From: Nitrososphaerota archaeon
GTDB taxonomy: Archaea; Thermoproteota; Nitrososphaeria; Nitrososphaerales; UBA183
DNA: 64,000 bases
NCBI GenBank assembly: GCA_029785235.1
Contig: JAFMAA010000005.1
Coordinates: 1-64,000 of the forward strand
Reading direction: 5' to 3'
Within the stretch, counting starts at the first letter, position 1; every line of letters starts with the position of its first letter. The position numbers and the translations under genes were made by a program. The notes beneath the pieces were generated by a model, which did no database searches, was not told the origin of the DNA, and worked only from the letters and a program-made list of their open reading frames with translations. This document shows positions 9,190 through 17,306 of the stretch, one piece after another.

Positions 9190-10396
9190 TCTCCTTTTTT
9201 TCCTCGAATTGGGCGCCTAGCCCAGAGGCGACCCTCGACTGGAGCCCCCACAGCTCGATGAACCCGACCGCGCTCATCTGGTCGAAGGTCGAACCTCGGC
9301 TGTATGTCGCCAGGCCGACGTCGTAGATGGAGTAGTCGGAAGACCTGCCGACGACCCGGGCGGCGCCTTTGTAGAGCTTCACCTTCACAGAGCCGGTCAC
9401 CCTGTGCTGGGTGGCGGAAATGAAACGGTCCAAGGCCGGGCGGAGAGGCTCCAGCCAGAGCCCTGAATAGACCAGCCAGGCCCACTCCCTCTCGACCTGC
9501 GCCTTGAACGCGAGCTCGTGGCGGGTGAGGACTAGCTTCTCGAGGTCCCGGTGGGCCTCTATGATCACCGAAGCGGCCGGGCACTCGTAGACTTCGCGCG
9601 ACTTTATCCCCACCAGCCTGTCTTCGATGTGGTCGATCCTCCCGACGCCGTGGGCGCCGGCGATCTCGTTGATCCGGCTGACCAGCTCGAGGGGTTCCAT
9701 CGCCTTCCCGTCCACCCTGACTGGCACCCCTTCCTGGAATCCGAGCTCCAGGTACCCAGGCTCATCGGGCGCCTCCTCTGGGGAGGCGGTCCATTCGAAC
9801 GCGTCCTCAGGGGGCTCGGTACCGGGGTTCTCGAGGGGGCCGCTCTCCACGGACCTCCCCCATATGTTCTGGTCGATGCTGAAGATCGACTTGGACGGCT
9901 TGACAGGGAGGCCGCGCTCCTGGGCGTAAGCAATCTCCTCGTCCCTGCTCATGTTCCACTCGCGGACTGGGGCTATGACTTGCAGGGCTGGGTTCATCGC
10001 CCTGACGGTGACGTCGATCCTCACCTGGTCGTTCCCCTTGCCTGTGCATCCGTGGGCTACGGCGGTGGCCCCTTCCTTTTCGGCGACCTCGACCAGCTTC
10101 TTCCCGATGAGAGGCCTGCCCAGGGCGGTGCTGAGCGGATATTTCCCTTCGTAGAGGGCGTTTGCCTTTACAGACGGGAAGACGTAGTCGCGGACGAACT
10201 CCTCCCTGGCGTCTATTGTGTAATGATCCTTGGCGCCGATCTGCCTCGAGCGCCTCTCTATCTCCCCCATGTCGTCCTTCTGACCCAAGTCGAGGGTCAC
10301 CGTGATGACATCGGCGTCGTACTTCTCCTGGAGCCACTTGACGCACACCGAGGTGTCAAGGCCGCCGGAGAAGGCGAGGGCGACGGTTCGGCGCAA
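9152..10396 (-). CDS. argG: Argininosuccinate synthase
   Basis: ATP-dependent condensation of citrulline and aspartate. The N-terminal PP-loop is AFSGGLDTSVCVKWL, and VAHGCTGKGNDQVR is also present. 414 residues, with a polar tail (EEKKENGHQRNKAKEAQ) that overlaps the argH start by 38 bp. The start is a TTG; no other start fits before the PP-loop. A TATA-like element at 10425-10435 lies about 30 bp upstream, so the mRNA probably has almost no leader. First gene of the arginine/lysine operon. Confidence 0.95.
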   Translation of the reverse strand: MRRTVALAFSGGLDTSVCVKWLQEKYDADVITVTLDLGQKDDMGEIERRSRQIGAKDHYTIDAREEFVRDYVFPSVKANALYEGKYPLSTALGRPLIGKKLVEVAEKEGATAVAHGCTGKGNDQVRIDVTVRAMNPALQVIAPVREWNMSRDEEIAYAQERGLPVKPSKSIFSIDQNIWGRSVESGPLENPGTEPPEDAFEWTASPEEAPDEPGYLELGFQEGVPVRVDGKAMEPLELVSRINEIAGAHGVGRIDHIEDRLVGIKSREVYECPAASVIIEAHRDLEKLVLTRHELAFKAQVEREWAWLVYSGLWLEPLRPALDRFISATQHRVTGSVKVKLYKGAARVVGRSSDYSIYDVGLATYSRGSTFDQMSAVGFIELWGLQSRVASGLGAQFEEKKENGHQRNKAKEAQ

Positions 10397-10419
10397 ACTT
10401 ACGAGCCGAGGACCCGGAT

Positions 10420-10440
10420 AACGCTTTTATAGATTTTGGA
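10420..10440. promoter_or_regulatory. Bidirectional TATA region between argG and the ACT-like gene
   Basis: The 59 bp between the divergent TTG starts of argG (minus) and the ACT-like gene (plus) contain one AT-rich core, GCTTTTATAGATTT. Read on either strand it gives a TATA-like box (CTATAAAAG on minus, TTTTATAGA on plus) about 25-30 bp from each start codon. This suggests shared, possibly co-regulated, leaderless transcription. Confidence 0.5.
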
Positions 10441-10455
10441 CAGGAAAGTGATGTT

Positions 10456-11169
10456 TTGGTCAAAGGTGACCCGAAACTGGCCAAGGCCGCGTCAGTCATG
10501 AAAGCGGTGAGGGACGAGGTGGACGCGGACCTCTCAGTCCAGGACGCCCTCGCAAGGGGGTATGCGAACCTCAGCGCGCTGGCAAGGATCCTTGCTCCCA
10601 GGGTCGCGGCCAGGACAGGGAAGGGCCCGAGGGGGGTCAGCGAAGTAGGGGTGGCGACGGCTCTCAAGCGGCTCCGCGGCGCCTATTTCCCCGCCCCGCC
10701 CAATGTGAGCAGGGTGATTGCGGGGAGCGTGGTCAACGTCAGGACCCACGTCTCCAGAGTGTCCGTCGAGAAGACCAAGAGGACCCTCCAGGTCGTGGGG
10801 ACCCTGCTCGCAGCCAACCACGAGGATTTCATCCAGGTGTCGGAGTCGCTCTCGTCCATCACCCTCATCTTCGACCAGAAGCTTCACCGGATGGTCAGGC
10901 GAGCCCTGGGGGGCGCCGAGATACTGGACGAGGGCGAGGAGGGCGCGGCAATAACGGTCCACAGCCCCGAGGAGATAGTCACCACCCCCGGGTGCGTCAG
11001 CACCCTCTACAACCAGCTCTTCAGGAAGAAGGTCAACGTCGAGGACACAGTAAGCTGCTACACGGACACCATCATGGTGGTTGGGATGAAGGACGCCAGC
11101 CGCGCGTTCGAGGCGATGACCGAGCTAGTAACCGAGGAAAGAAGGAGGCTTGGCGAAGACGAGGCCTGA
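10456..11169 (+). CDS. ACT-domain-like protein with N-terminal helical (HTH-like) region
   Basis: 237 residues, TTG start. The first 75 residues are helical and may form a helix-turn-helix (LSVQDALARGYANLSALARIL, then GVSEVGVATALKRLR). The rest has the alternating beta pattern of ACT domains, with STLYNQLFRKKVNVEDTVSCY and IMVVGMKDASRAFEAM. Such proteins often sense amino acids. Being divergent from argG, from one shared promoter core, it is a candidate regulator of the arginine/lysine operon. Function is inference. Confidence 0.6.
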   Translation: MVKGDPKLAKAASVMKAVRDEVDADLSVQDALARGYANLSALARILAPRVAARTGKGPRGVSEVGVATALKRLRGAYFPAPPNVSRVIAGSVVNVRTHVSRVSVEKTKRTLQVVGTLLAANHEDFIQVSESLSSITLIFDQKLHRMVRRALGGAEILDEGEEGAAITVHSPEEIVTTPGCVSTLYNQLFRKKVNVEDTVSCYTDTIMVVGMKDASRAFEAMTELVTEERRRLGEDEA

Positions 11170-11962
11170 CCGGGCACAGAACGCAGGGGCGAAGAGGGTC
11201 ACCGTCTGCGAGATGCCGGATGACAGGTCGGGGTTCGAGGAGTGGTGGGACCGGCTAAGGGCACATGTCAAGCGCGCGGAGAGCAGGCTGGTCCTCCTCC
11301 CGGAGATGCCCTTCGCACCCTGGATCTTCGCAGGCAGGAGGTTCAGCCAAGCGGCCTGGGACAGGTCGATGGAGGAGCACGGACGCTGGACAGAGCGGCT
11401 CCACGAGCTCGGCGCGGCGGCGGCGGCCGGGTCGAGACCGGTGGAAGCCCGCGGCGAGAGGTTCAACGAGGGGTTCGTCTGGGAGGCCGGAGGGAGGGTG
11501 ACTGGTCACCACAGGAAGCGCTACCTCCCGGACCAGCCCGGGTTCTACGAGGCTGCATGGTACAGCAGGGGAGGGAGGAAGGTCTCAACCTTCGAGTGGG
11601 AGGGCTGGCGCGCGGGATTCCTGATATGTAGCGAGCTCTGGTCGCCGTGGAACGCGAGGGCCTACGGAAAGGAGGGGGTCGAGCTGATCTTGGTCCCCAG
11701 GGCGACGGGCCTGGGAGTAGACAAATGGCTAGCCGGAGGGAGGACCGCCGCCGTCGTATCGGGCGCCTACTGCCTCTCGTCGAACAGGTCCGGGGGGCAC
11801 GGGGAAGCGAAGTTCGGCGGGGTGGGGTGGGTCGTGGGCCCGGACGGCGAGGTCCTTGGGGTCACGAGCAAAGACGTGCCTTTCATCACAGTCGGGGTCG
11901 TGAGGGAGAAGGCGCTACAGGCGAAGGGGACATACCCCAGGGACTCCTTCGGGTCTGATTAG
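11150..11962 (+). CDS. Carbon-nitrogen hydrolase (nitrilase superfamily)
   Basis: 270 residues with the nitrilase triad in order: Glu in LVLLPEMPF, Lys in HHRKRYLPD, Cys in FLICSELWSP. The superfamily hydrolyses amides or nitriles; the substrate here is not evident. It starts at a TTG inside the end of the ACT-like gene (20-bp overlap), so the two are co-translated. The downstream neighbour ftsY is convergent and overlaps by 4 bp. A role in amidated amino-acid metabolism would fit but is not shown. Confidence 0.8.
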   Translation: MAKTRPDRAQNAGAKRVTVCEMPDDRSGFEEWWDRLRAHVKRAESRLVLLPEMPFAPWIFAGRRFSQAAWDRSMEEHGRWTERLHELGAAAAAGSRPVEARGERFNEGFVWEAGGRVTGHHRKRYLPDQPGFYEAAWYSRGGRKVSTFEWEGWRAGFLICSELWSPWNARAYGKEGVELILVPRATGLGVDKWLAGGRTAAVVSGAYCLSSNRSGGHGEAKFGGVGWVVGPDGEVLGVTSKDVPFITVGVVREKALQAKGTYPRDSFGSD

Positions 11963-12864
11963 GCGAGCAAGGACCCTAGGAACGCCTTAGCGTTAAATTG
12001 GGCGAGGTCATCGTACCCCTGCCCTACCCCCAGGAAGAGCACAGGCTTCCCCGTGACGTAGACTATCGAAATGGCGGCCCCGCCCCTGACGTCGGCGTCA
12101 GCCTTGGTCAGGATGGCGCCGTCGAAGCCGACGTGCTGGTTGAAAAGCTGGGCCTGCGAGACGGCGTCGTTCCCGGTCAGCGCGTCCGCCACGAATATGC
12201 GGAAGTCAGGTTTGACCACCCTGCAAATCTTCGACATCTCCTCCATCAGGTTCTGGTTGGTCTGCATACGCCCTGCGGTGTCGATCAGGAGACAGTCCAC
12301 GTGGTGCGCCTTCGCATAGAGGACGCCGTCTCTGCCCACCGCGGCAGGGTCCGCCCCGTAGCGCTGCGAGACGACCTTGAGAGAGAGCCTGTCGGCGTGC
12401 TCCGACAGCTGCTCGATGGCGCCTGGTCTGTGAGTGTCCCCGGCCGCACAGACGACGGAGAAGCCCTCCTTCTTCAGGAGGTTGGCGAACTTGGCCACGG
12501 TCGTCGTCTTGCCTGTGCCGTTGATTCCTAGGAACAGGATGACGTACGGGTCCCCCGCCTTCGCCTTCTCCCTGATGTTGGCCATGATGTCGACTGACCC
12601 CGCCTTGGCGAAGGCGGCCTCTAGGGAGGCGGTGAGCCGCTCCCCGACCACCTCCGCAGGGTCGACGGAGCGCTCGACCTTGATCCCTTCCAGGCTCTTC
12701 TGGACCTCCGCGGTGAGGGCCTCGGCGACGGTCTGGGCCACGTCGCTCTCGATTAAGGAGATCTGAAAGTCGAAGAGGGCCTTGTCGAGAACCTGGCCGC
12801 CGAGCTGTTTCTCCTTCACTGCGCTGGCTATCGAAGAGAAAGCCTGCTTAAGCCGGTCGAACAA
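11959..12864 (-). CDS. ftsY: Signal recognition particle receptor FtsY
   Basis: GTPase that receives SRP-ribosome complexes at the membrane. 301 residues: a four-helix N domain, then the G domain with P-loop GINGTGKTTTVAKFAN, DTAGRMQTNQNLMEE and TKADADVRGG. The acidic A domain of bacterial FtsY is missing, as usual in archaea. It is the last gene of the rps19e-pfdA-ftsY operon, 4 bp after the prefoldin gene. Confidence 0.95.
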   Translation of the reverse strand: MFDRLKQAFSSIASAVKEKQLGGQVLDKALFDFQISLIESDVAQTVAEALTAEVQKSLEGIKVERSVDPAEVVGERLTASLEAAFAKAGSVDIMANIREKAKAGDPYVILFLGINGTGKTTTVAKFANLLKKEGFSVVCAAGDTHRPGAIEQLSEHADRLSLKVVSQRYGADPAAVGRDGVLYAKAHHVDCLLIDTAGRMQTNQNLMEEMSKICRVVKPDFRIFVADALTGNDAVSQAQLFNQHVGFDGAILTKADADVRGGAAISIVYVTGKPVLFLGVGQGYDDLAQFNAKAFLGSLLA

Positions 12865-12868
12865 GGGG

Positions 12869-13300
12869 CTAGCCCTGCTGACTTCGGGCCATGAGGCTGT
12901 TCAGTGCTTCCCTGTCGGAGTTCAACCTCTGCGCTATCTCGTTCCTCTGGTTCAGCAGCGAGATGAGCGTCTTTTCTATTTCCCTCCCCCTCTCTTCAAG
13001 TATGGCCACCGCCTCGTCCCGAGGCTTTTCGACCACCAGGTTGGCGCCGATGCTGACTAGGACGCGCTCCGTCTCGGGGGGGCTAGACCTGAGCATTATC
13101 CCTCCCCCGATCTGTGTGAGCACCTCGCCGGAGGACTGGCCGGACAGCCCCTTTATCGCGTCTAGGGCTGCCCTACCTTCGAGCATCGCCCGTTCGAGGA
13201 GATTCTGCCTCGCCGAGAGCTCGTTGTAGGTCCCTTCGAGGACCCTCAGCTCTACCACGAGGGCGTTGACCGCGTCTTCGGCTGTGGACTGTTCGCTCAT
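12869..13300 (-). CDS. pfdA: Prefoldin alpha subunit
   Basis: 143 residues. Two long coiled-coil helices flank a central beta-hairpin region (GEVLTQIGGGIMLRSS), the prefoldin-alpha plan. Prefoldin hands unfolded proteins to the thermosome, one subunit of which is encoded at 20.2 kb. The order eif6-pfdA-ftsY is the usual archaeal gene order. The start ATG follows eif6 by 10 bp. Confidence 0.92.
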   Translation of the reverse strand: MSEQSTAEDAVNALVVELRVLEGTYNELSARQNLLERAMLEGRAALDAIKGLSGQSSGEVLTQIGGGIMLRSSPPETERVLVSIGANLVVEKPRDEAVAILEERGREIEKTLISLLNQRNEIAQRLNSDREALNSLMARSQQG

Positions 13301-13310
13301 CTCGATTGTT

Positions 13311-13976
13311 TCAAACGCTCAGCGCCCGCGTTATAAACACAAGCTCAGGCCCCGTCGTCTGGCTACCGGCGATGGCGTTCCCCGAGTTGGCCACGAGCCC
13401 GGAGGAGACATACGGGACCCCGCTGTTTACAGACGTAGGATAGGCGTCCACCCCCAGCGCAGACCCGAGACGCGCGACCTCTGCCTCGTCCAGGCCCGGG
13501 TACACGGCCGCACCGCGGTTGGTGGCCAGAGCCAGAGACCCCACCTGGTAGTATTCGCCTATGGCGCCCTGTGTCACCTCGGTCCCCAGGACGTCCCTGA
13601 TCTGGGCGAGCGCCTTCGAATCTAGGGCGGGGGAAGCGAAGGCCCTCTTGTCGTTGGCTACTACCAGGTTGCCCACCGCGGTCAGCTTGGATTCTAGGCG
13701 GGAGACGTTCAGGCCTGTACCTTCCCTTATCTCCCGGACCTCATAGTCTTCCGCAAGCCTGGACACGAGGACGCCGTTGCCGTTCATGGAAGCGAGGGCC
13801 CCCAGCAGCCTCGACTCACCGATAGAGGCGGGGACTGCAGAGACGCGGAGGCCGTCGCAGAGCCTGTCCGTCTTCGTCTGCGCCAACCCCTTGGGGACGA
13901 GCAGGAACCTATCGTTCGCCCGAAGGAAGATTCCAATGTTGGGGCTGCGGTATATGTCCATCAGGTGGAGACCCAT
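13311..13976 (-). CDS. eif6: Translation initiation factor aIF6
   Basis: 221 residues. Starts with MGLHLMDIYRSPNIGIFLRAN, close to the conserved aIF6 N-terminus, and has repeats of a five-fold pseudo-symmetric fold (for example NGVLVSRLAEDYEVREI and LVVANDKRAFASPAL). It binds the large ribosomal subunit and prevents premature subunit joining. It follows rpl31e by 4 bp. Confidence 0.95.
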   Translation of the reverse strand: MGLHLMDIYRSPNIGIFLRANDRFLLVPKGLAQTKTDRLCDGLRVSAVPASIGESRLLGALASMNGNGVLVSRLAEDYEVREIREGTGLNVSRLESKLTAVGNLVVANDKRAFASPALDSKALAQIRDVLGTEVTQGAIGEYYQVGSLALATNRGAAVYPGLDEAEVARLGSALGVDAYPTSVNSGVPYVSSGLVANSGNAIAGSQTTGPELVFITRALSV

Positions 13977-13980
13977 CGGG

Positions 13981-14262
13981 TCACACTTGTTTTGACTCTG
14001 GGAGGCTGACCGTGACTACGCCGTCCTCGTCCCTCTCCATCTCCAGAGTGATGCGCCGCGGAGGGTGCTTTATCCCCCTGGCCCAGATCAGTTCGTTGAC
14101 CTCTGAGTCTATGCTGACTTGGTTGGCCTTCATGTGGCGGGTCGCGAACTCCCTTATGACAGCTATCGCCTTCTTCGCCCGCCTGTAGGGAGGGGCTTCG
14201 TAGACTACCCCCAGCGGGACGACGTACGTCCGCGTCAACTCCTCCATCCGTTCTTCAGACAC
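13981..14262 (-). CDS. rpl31e: 50S ribosomal protein L31e
   Basis: 93 residues with RTYVVPLGVVYEAPPYRRAKKA and IDSEVNELIWARG, typical of archaeal/eukaryotic L31e. Starts with GTG, six bases after the rpl39e stop. Absent from bacteria, so it supports the archaeal origin of the window. Confidence 0.94.
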   Translation of the reverse strand: MSEERMEELTRTYVVPLGVVYEAPPYRRAKKAIAVIREFATRHMKANQVSIDSEVNELIWARGIKHPPRRITLEMERDEDGVVTVSLPESKQV

Positions 14263-14268
14263 TCATGA

Positions 14269-14427
14269 TCACCTGAGCTTCAGCTTGCGCTGCCTCCAGT
14301 ACCTCCGCTTGGGGTTTGACCTGACCTTTCGGTTTGTCCTTACTATCACCCAAGTGGGGACCGAGCGTGCCTGCTTCCCGGCCTTCGTGAGCCTGTTCTT
14401 CTTCGAAGTGTCTTTCACTCGTGCCAA
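14269..14427 (-). CDS. rpl39e: 50S ribosomal protein L39e
   Basis: 52 residues, highly basic. The sequence includes [20 protein letters not shown] and [15 protein letters not shown], unmistakable for L39e, which lines the peptide exit tunnel. The start is a TTG just after the PDCD5-family gene (1 bp gap). Confidence 0.93.
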   Translation of the reverse strand: MARVKDTSKKNRLTKAGKQARSVPTWVIVRTNRKVRSNPKRRYWRQRKLKLR

Positions 14428-14428
14428 C

Positions 14429-14701
14429 TCAGATCCTCCTTATCCTGATCTCACGCTTCTTCTCCTGTAGAGCGCCGAGCATCTGCTTGACCTGCTCGTC
14501 GTCGACGGGCTTCCTGAGCTTCCCGGACGAAGCCAGCTGGATGACGTACTCCTCGATGGAGGCTGCGAGGTCGGGCCTGACCATCTTCACGTTGGCCAGG
14601 CGCTGCCTGGCGTCGGAGGTCAGGGCCATCCTCAAGGCCGCTTCCCTCATCATCTTCCGCTCCGCGGCTTCCTTGTCAGGCTGCTTCTGCTGCTCGGACA
14701 T
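14429..14701 (-). CDS. PDCD5-family DNA-binding protein
   Basis: 90 residues, helical, highly charged, with [20 protein letters not shown] and the C-terminal [22 protein letters not shown]. This is the archaeal PDCD5/TFAR19 family, which almost always lies between rps19e and rpl39e, as here. The molecular role is unsettled; DNA binding has been reported for homologues. Confidence 0.92.
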   Translation of the reverse strand: MSEQQKQPDKEAAERKMMREAALRMALTSDARQRLANVKMVRPDLAASIEEYVIQLASSGKLRKPVDDEQVKQMLGALQEKKREIRIRRI

Positions 14702-14703
14702 CT

Positions 14704-15156
14704 CTAGGCGTACCTCTCGAGGGCCTTGTTCTCCTTGCTGAGAGCCGTGAAGAGCTCGTTGCTTATTTTGTCGAGCATGGCGCGGCCCTTTGAGGTGAGG
14801 ACCCTCCCCTTGGGTGTCTTGGAGACCAGCTCGGCCTGCTCCAGCTGCCTCAGTATGACCCGGATGGAGGAACCCCCGGCGTCTCTGTGGTGCTTTGGGA
14901 AATAGTGCAGCGCCTTGCTCCCTCCATAGGCGCGCTCCAGGTCGCTCAGACCGATAGGGCCGTGGAGGTAAACCTTCCGAAGCAGCGAAGCGGCCCTAGA
15001 GAACCACCAGTCAGGGTTGGTCGGGGGGCGCTCGGCATGCGAGCCTGTCTTGACGAACTTCGCCCACTCGGGCTCCTGGACCGACGGGAGCGACTTCATC
15101 TGCTCCGCTAGGGCGGAGATGAGCTTCCCTGACGGGACGTCGTGGGCACTGACCAT
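14704..15156 (-). CDS. rps19e: 30S ribosomal protein S19e
   Basis: 150 residues with PDWWFSRAASLLRKVYLHG and RVILRQLEQAELV, diagnostic of S19e. It heads the operon that continues to ftsY. A minus-strand TATA-like GCTTAAATACC lies at 15189-15199, within the end of rnp4 and about 35 bp before the ATG. Confidence 0.95.
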   Translation of the reverse strand: MVSAHDVPSGKLISALAEQMKSLPSVQEPEWAKFVKTGSHAERPPTNPDWWFSRAASLLRKVYLHGPIGLSDLERAYGGSKALHYFPKHHRDAGGSSIRVILRQLEQAELVSKTPKGRVLTSKGRAMLDKISNELFTALSKENKALERYA

Positions 15157-15197
15157 AACGTTTCACGCGGTGAATTTCGAGCCCTGCTAGACGGTAT

Positions 15198-15506
15198 TTA
15201 AGCTTCCTTCACTACTTTGCGATTTACGTGGCCGCAGTCGAGGCAGGTCACCCGGACCACTGTCAGCTTCCCGTGGCCAAGGCGGACCCTGGCGTTGACC
15301 CCGGGGACGAGGAGGCCCTTGCACCCGTGGCATGTGAAGGATCGGAGGTGCCGTTCGAGGCGCACGTTGAACTTGAGCTTCACCTTCCGGGCGAGGGCAG
15401 CCTGGGCCTTGGCCATGGCGGGGTCGGTGTGGGACAGGCTGACCGCGGACTCCGTCAGCGCCTTCACCACGGAGGCCGCCTCCTCCTTCGCGCCTCGCCG
15501 CTTCAC
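15198..15506 (-). CDS. rnp4: Ribonuclease P protein component 4 (Rpp21/Rpr2)
   Basis: 102 residues. A helical N-terminal half is followed by a zinc ribbon with CHGC and CLDC pairs about 25 residues apart, and a basic linker (RLERHLRSFTC) that contacts RNase P RNA. It matures tRNA 5' ends. GTG start, with a TATA-like box about 25 bp upstream that is shared with nep1 on the other strand. Confidence 0.9.
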   Translation of the reverse strand: MKRRGAKEEAASVVKALTESAVSLSHTDPAMAKAQAALARKVKLKFNVRLERHLRSFTCHGCKGLLVPGVNARVRLGHGKLTVVRVTCLDCGHVNRKVVKEA

Positions 15507-15526
15507 GCCCGCCGGGGGCCGCAGAA

Positions 15527-15536
15527 GGTCTTAACC
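15527..15536. promoter_or_regulatory. Palindromic TATA shared by rnp4 and nep1
   Basis: GGTCTTAACC reads as GGTTAAGACC on the other strand. It lies about 21-25 bp from the rnp4 GTG (minus) and about 25 bp from the preferred nep1 TTG (plus). It is the only AT-rich stretch in the 54 bp between the two genes, so both leaderless transcripts probably use it. Confidence 0.5.
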
Positions 15537-15560
15537 GTGCGCCCAGGGACGTGGAAGGGG

Positions 15561-16229
15561 TTGCTGAACTTCGTCCTGGCGGAGTCGGCCCTGGAGCTTG
15601 TCCCAGATGGGCTTTGGAGGAGGCCCGCTGTGGCGGCGGACGCCAGACGCAGAGGGAAGGAGCCTGGAGGGATACTCTTAGACAGGAGCTTTCACCACTC
15701 TGCGATCGCGGGTCTGAGAGACGCCGAGAAGAGGGGGAGGCCCGATCTGGTGCACGCCGCCCTTCTCAGCGTGACGGGGGCGCCGCTATACCTGGAGGGG
15801 AGGATGAAGGTGTGGGTCCACACAAGCGCAGGGATGGCTGTCGAGATCGCGGAGAAGACCAGGGTCCCGAAGAACTACATCAGGTTCAGAGGGCTGATGG
15901 AGGAGGCGCTCGCGGGAGGTTCCGCGGGGGAGCTGGTGCGGGCGCGTCCCATGGGGATAAGGGAGCTGGTCGGGAGTATGCAGCCAGACAGGGTCTTCGG
16001 GCTGTCGGTCTTGGGGAGGCAGGGGACGGCGGAGGGGCTCGCGAGGGAGGTAGCTTCGCTGAAAGCCCCGGCCGTGGTCGTGGGGGGATTCCCAAGGGGG
16101 CACTTCGGAGAGACGATGGCCGTCATAGACGAGCTGGTGAGGATCGATCCCAGGCCCCTGGAGGCCCACGTGGTGGCGGCGAGGGTGGTCTACGAAGTCG
16201 AGAAGGCAGAGGGCGAGTTCAAGGATTAA
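15561..16229 (+). CDS. nep1: rRNA pseudouridine N1-methyltransferase Nep1 (Emg1)
   Basis: SPOUT-class methyltransferase that modifies a pseudouridine in 16S rRNA. 222 residues from the TTG at 15561. The start LNFVLAESALELVP matches the Nep1 N-terminus, and RGRPDLVHAALL plus VVVGGFPRGHFGETM form the knot. The frame is open further upstream (a GTG at 15537 is an alternative), but the TATA spacing and family alignment favour 15561. Divergent from rnp4. Confidence 0.88.
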   Translation: MLNFVLAESALELVPDGLWRRPAVAADARRRGKEPGGILLDRSFHHSAIAGLRDAEKRGRPDLVHAALLSVTGAPLYLEGRMKVWVHTSAGMAVEIAEKTRVPKNYIRFRGLMEEALAGGSAGELVRARPMGIRELVGSMQPDRVFGLSVLGRQGTAEGLAREVASLKAPAVVVGGFPRGHFGETMAVIDELVRIDPRPLEAHVVAARVVYEVEKAEGEFKD

Positions 16230-16257
16230 AAACTCATGCTGGCGCTCGCCCGGTCGT

Positions 16258-16350
16258 GCGGTCGTCGTCCAGTTCTCTCTGAGAGGACAGTCTGGTCCAG
16301 GACATCAGCCCTCCAAGCTGGTAACCCGGGTTCAAATCCCGGCGACCGCA
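16258..16350 (+). tRNA. tRNA-Gly(UCC) with an 18-nt intron in the D-loop
   Basis: The acceptor stem GCGGTCG/CGACCGC is perfect, the T-arm is CCGGG-TTCAAAT-CCCGG, and the anticodon arm TCAGC-CCTCCAA-GCTGG has anticodon TCC. The D-arm is normal (GTCC, loop AGTCTGGTCCA, GGAC) only when about 18 nt are removed from the D-loop near 16271-16290. The exact cut is ambiguous because CAG is repeated at both junctions. The insert folds into a CTCTC/GAGAG hairpin. The mature tRNA would be 75 nt. Position 33 is C, not the usual U. CCA is not encoded. Confidence 0.88.
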
Positions 16351-16580
16351 CTTAATCCTCTCTCTTGTAGGCTGAGAGGTTGGCTGCTGCAAAAAATCAG
16401 AAAGAACCGCAGTAGTCAGTAGGCCACGACAGGCATTACTACGGGAGCAAGGCAGAATAGGAGCGCCTCTGAAGAGAGGCGCCAGCGGGTCCACCATGCT
16501 GGGTATGACCCTCTCAGCGGGGCCGGCTGCGTCTTGGTGGGGACGCGATGAGTTAAAAGCCTGAAAGGAGAGAACATCGT

Positions 16581-17306
16581 GTGCTGCAGGCAACCCTGAA
16601 CGGAGGGCTCACGAAGGCAGACCATCCTGCGGTCCCGGTCTCGACACAGGAGCTCGTTCGAGACGCAAAGGCGTGCGTCCATTACGGGGCCAACGCCTTC
16701 CACATCCATCCGCGCGATGCGAAGGGGCGCGAGACCCTGAACCCCGAGATTGTCGACGACGTCGTCAACAAGGTCAAGGCAGCATGCGGGGTAGCAGTCG
16801 GTGTCACAACAGGCGCATGGATTGAACCCAAAGTCAGGCTCCGGGTAGCTCAGGTTCGGCGGTGGACCTCTCCTGACTACGCCACAGTCAACCTCTCAGA
16901 GGAGGGGTCGACCGAGGTGATGCGCGCGCTTCTCGAAGCTGGCGTCGGCATAGAAGCCGCAGTTTGGACCATGGAAGATGTGCATCGGCTCGAGGCTTCT
17001 GGACTGTCCGACAGAGTGCTGAGGGTCTATGTGGAACCATTCCGCATTCCGGCCGCGGGGGCCGTCTCTTTCGTGAATCGAATTCACCAAGCTCTTGACA
17101 GCCTCGGTATGGAAGCGCCTAGGCTCCAGCATGGTGACGGTGCAGCAACCTGGACCCTTTTGAGAGACGCCGTCCGGAGGGGAATCGACACGCGCATCGG
17201 CCTTGAAGACACGCTGCGAGGGCCGGATGGCAAAGCGACGAGAAGCAACGCCGATCTGGTCAAGGCCGCCCACAAAATCTGTTCGGCCCCGCCATCAAAG
17301 CCCTAG
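16581..17306 (+). CDS. BKACE-family beta-keto acid cleavage enzyme (DUF849)
   Basis: 241 residues, GTG start after a good ribosome-binding site (AAAGGAG at 16564-16570). Starts LQATLNGGLTKADHPAVP, followed by NAFHIHPRD, whose two His residues bind Zn in the 3-keto-5-aminohexanoate cleavage enzyme family; the end has RIGLEDTLRGPDGKATRSNADLV. The family condenses a beta-keto acid with acetyl-CoA; the substrate varies and is unknown here. It is 30-60 residues shorter than typical members. It stands alone, with no lysine-fermentation genes nearby. Confidence 0.8.
   Translation: MLQATLNGGLTKADHPAVPVSTQELVRDAKACVHYGANAFHIHPRDAKGRETLNPEIVDDVVNKVKAACGVAVGVTTGAWIEPKVRLRVAQVRRWTSPDYATVNLSEEGSTEVMRALLEAGVGIEAAVWTMEDVHRLEASGLSDRVLRVYVEPFRIPAAGAVSFVNRIHQALDSLGMEAPRLQHGDGAATWTLLRDAVRRGIDTRIGLEDTLRGPDGKATRSNADLVKAAHKICSAPPSKP

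Noticed and set aside
10534..10962. Long antisense frames opposite GC-rich genes
   Set aside because: They mirror the third-position GC bias of the true genes; no motifs. The same applies to most antisense frames in 2-15 kb and 30-50 kb.
15228..15560. N-terminal extension of Nep1
   Set aside because: The frame is open but is antisense to rnp4, and Nep1 homologues start near LNFVLAESALELVP.
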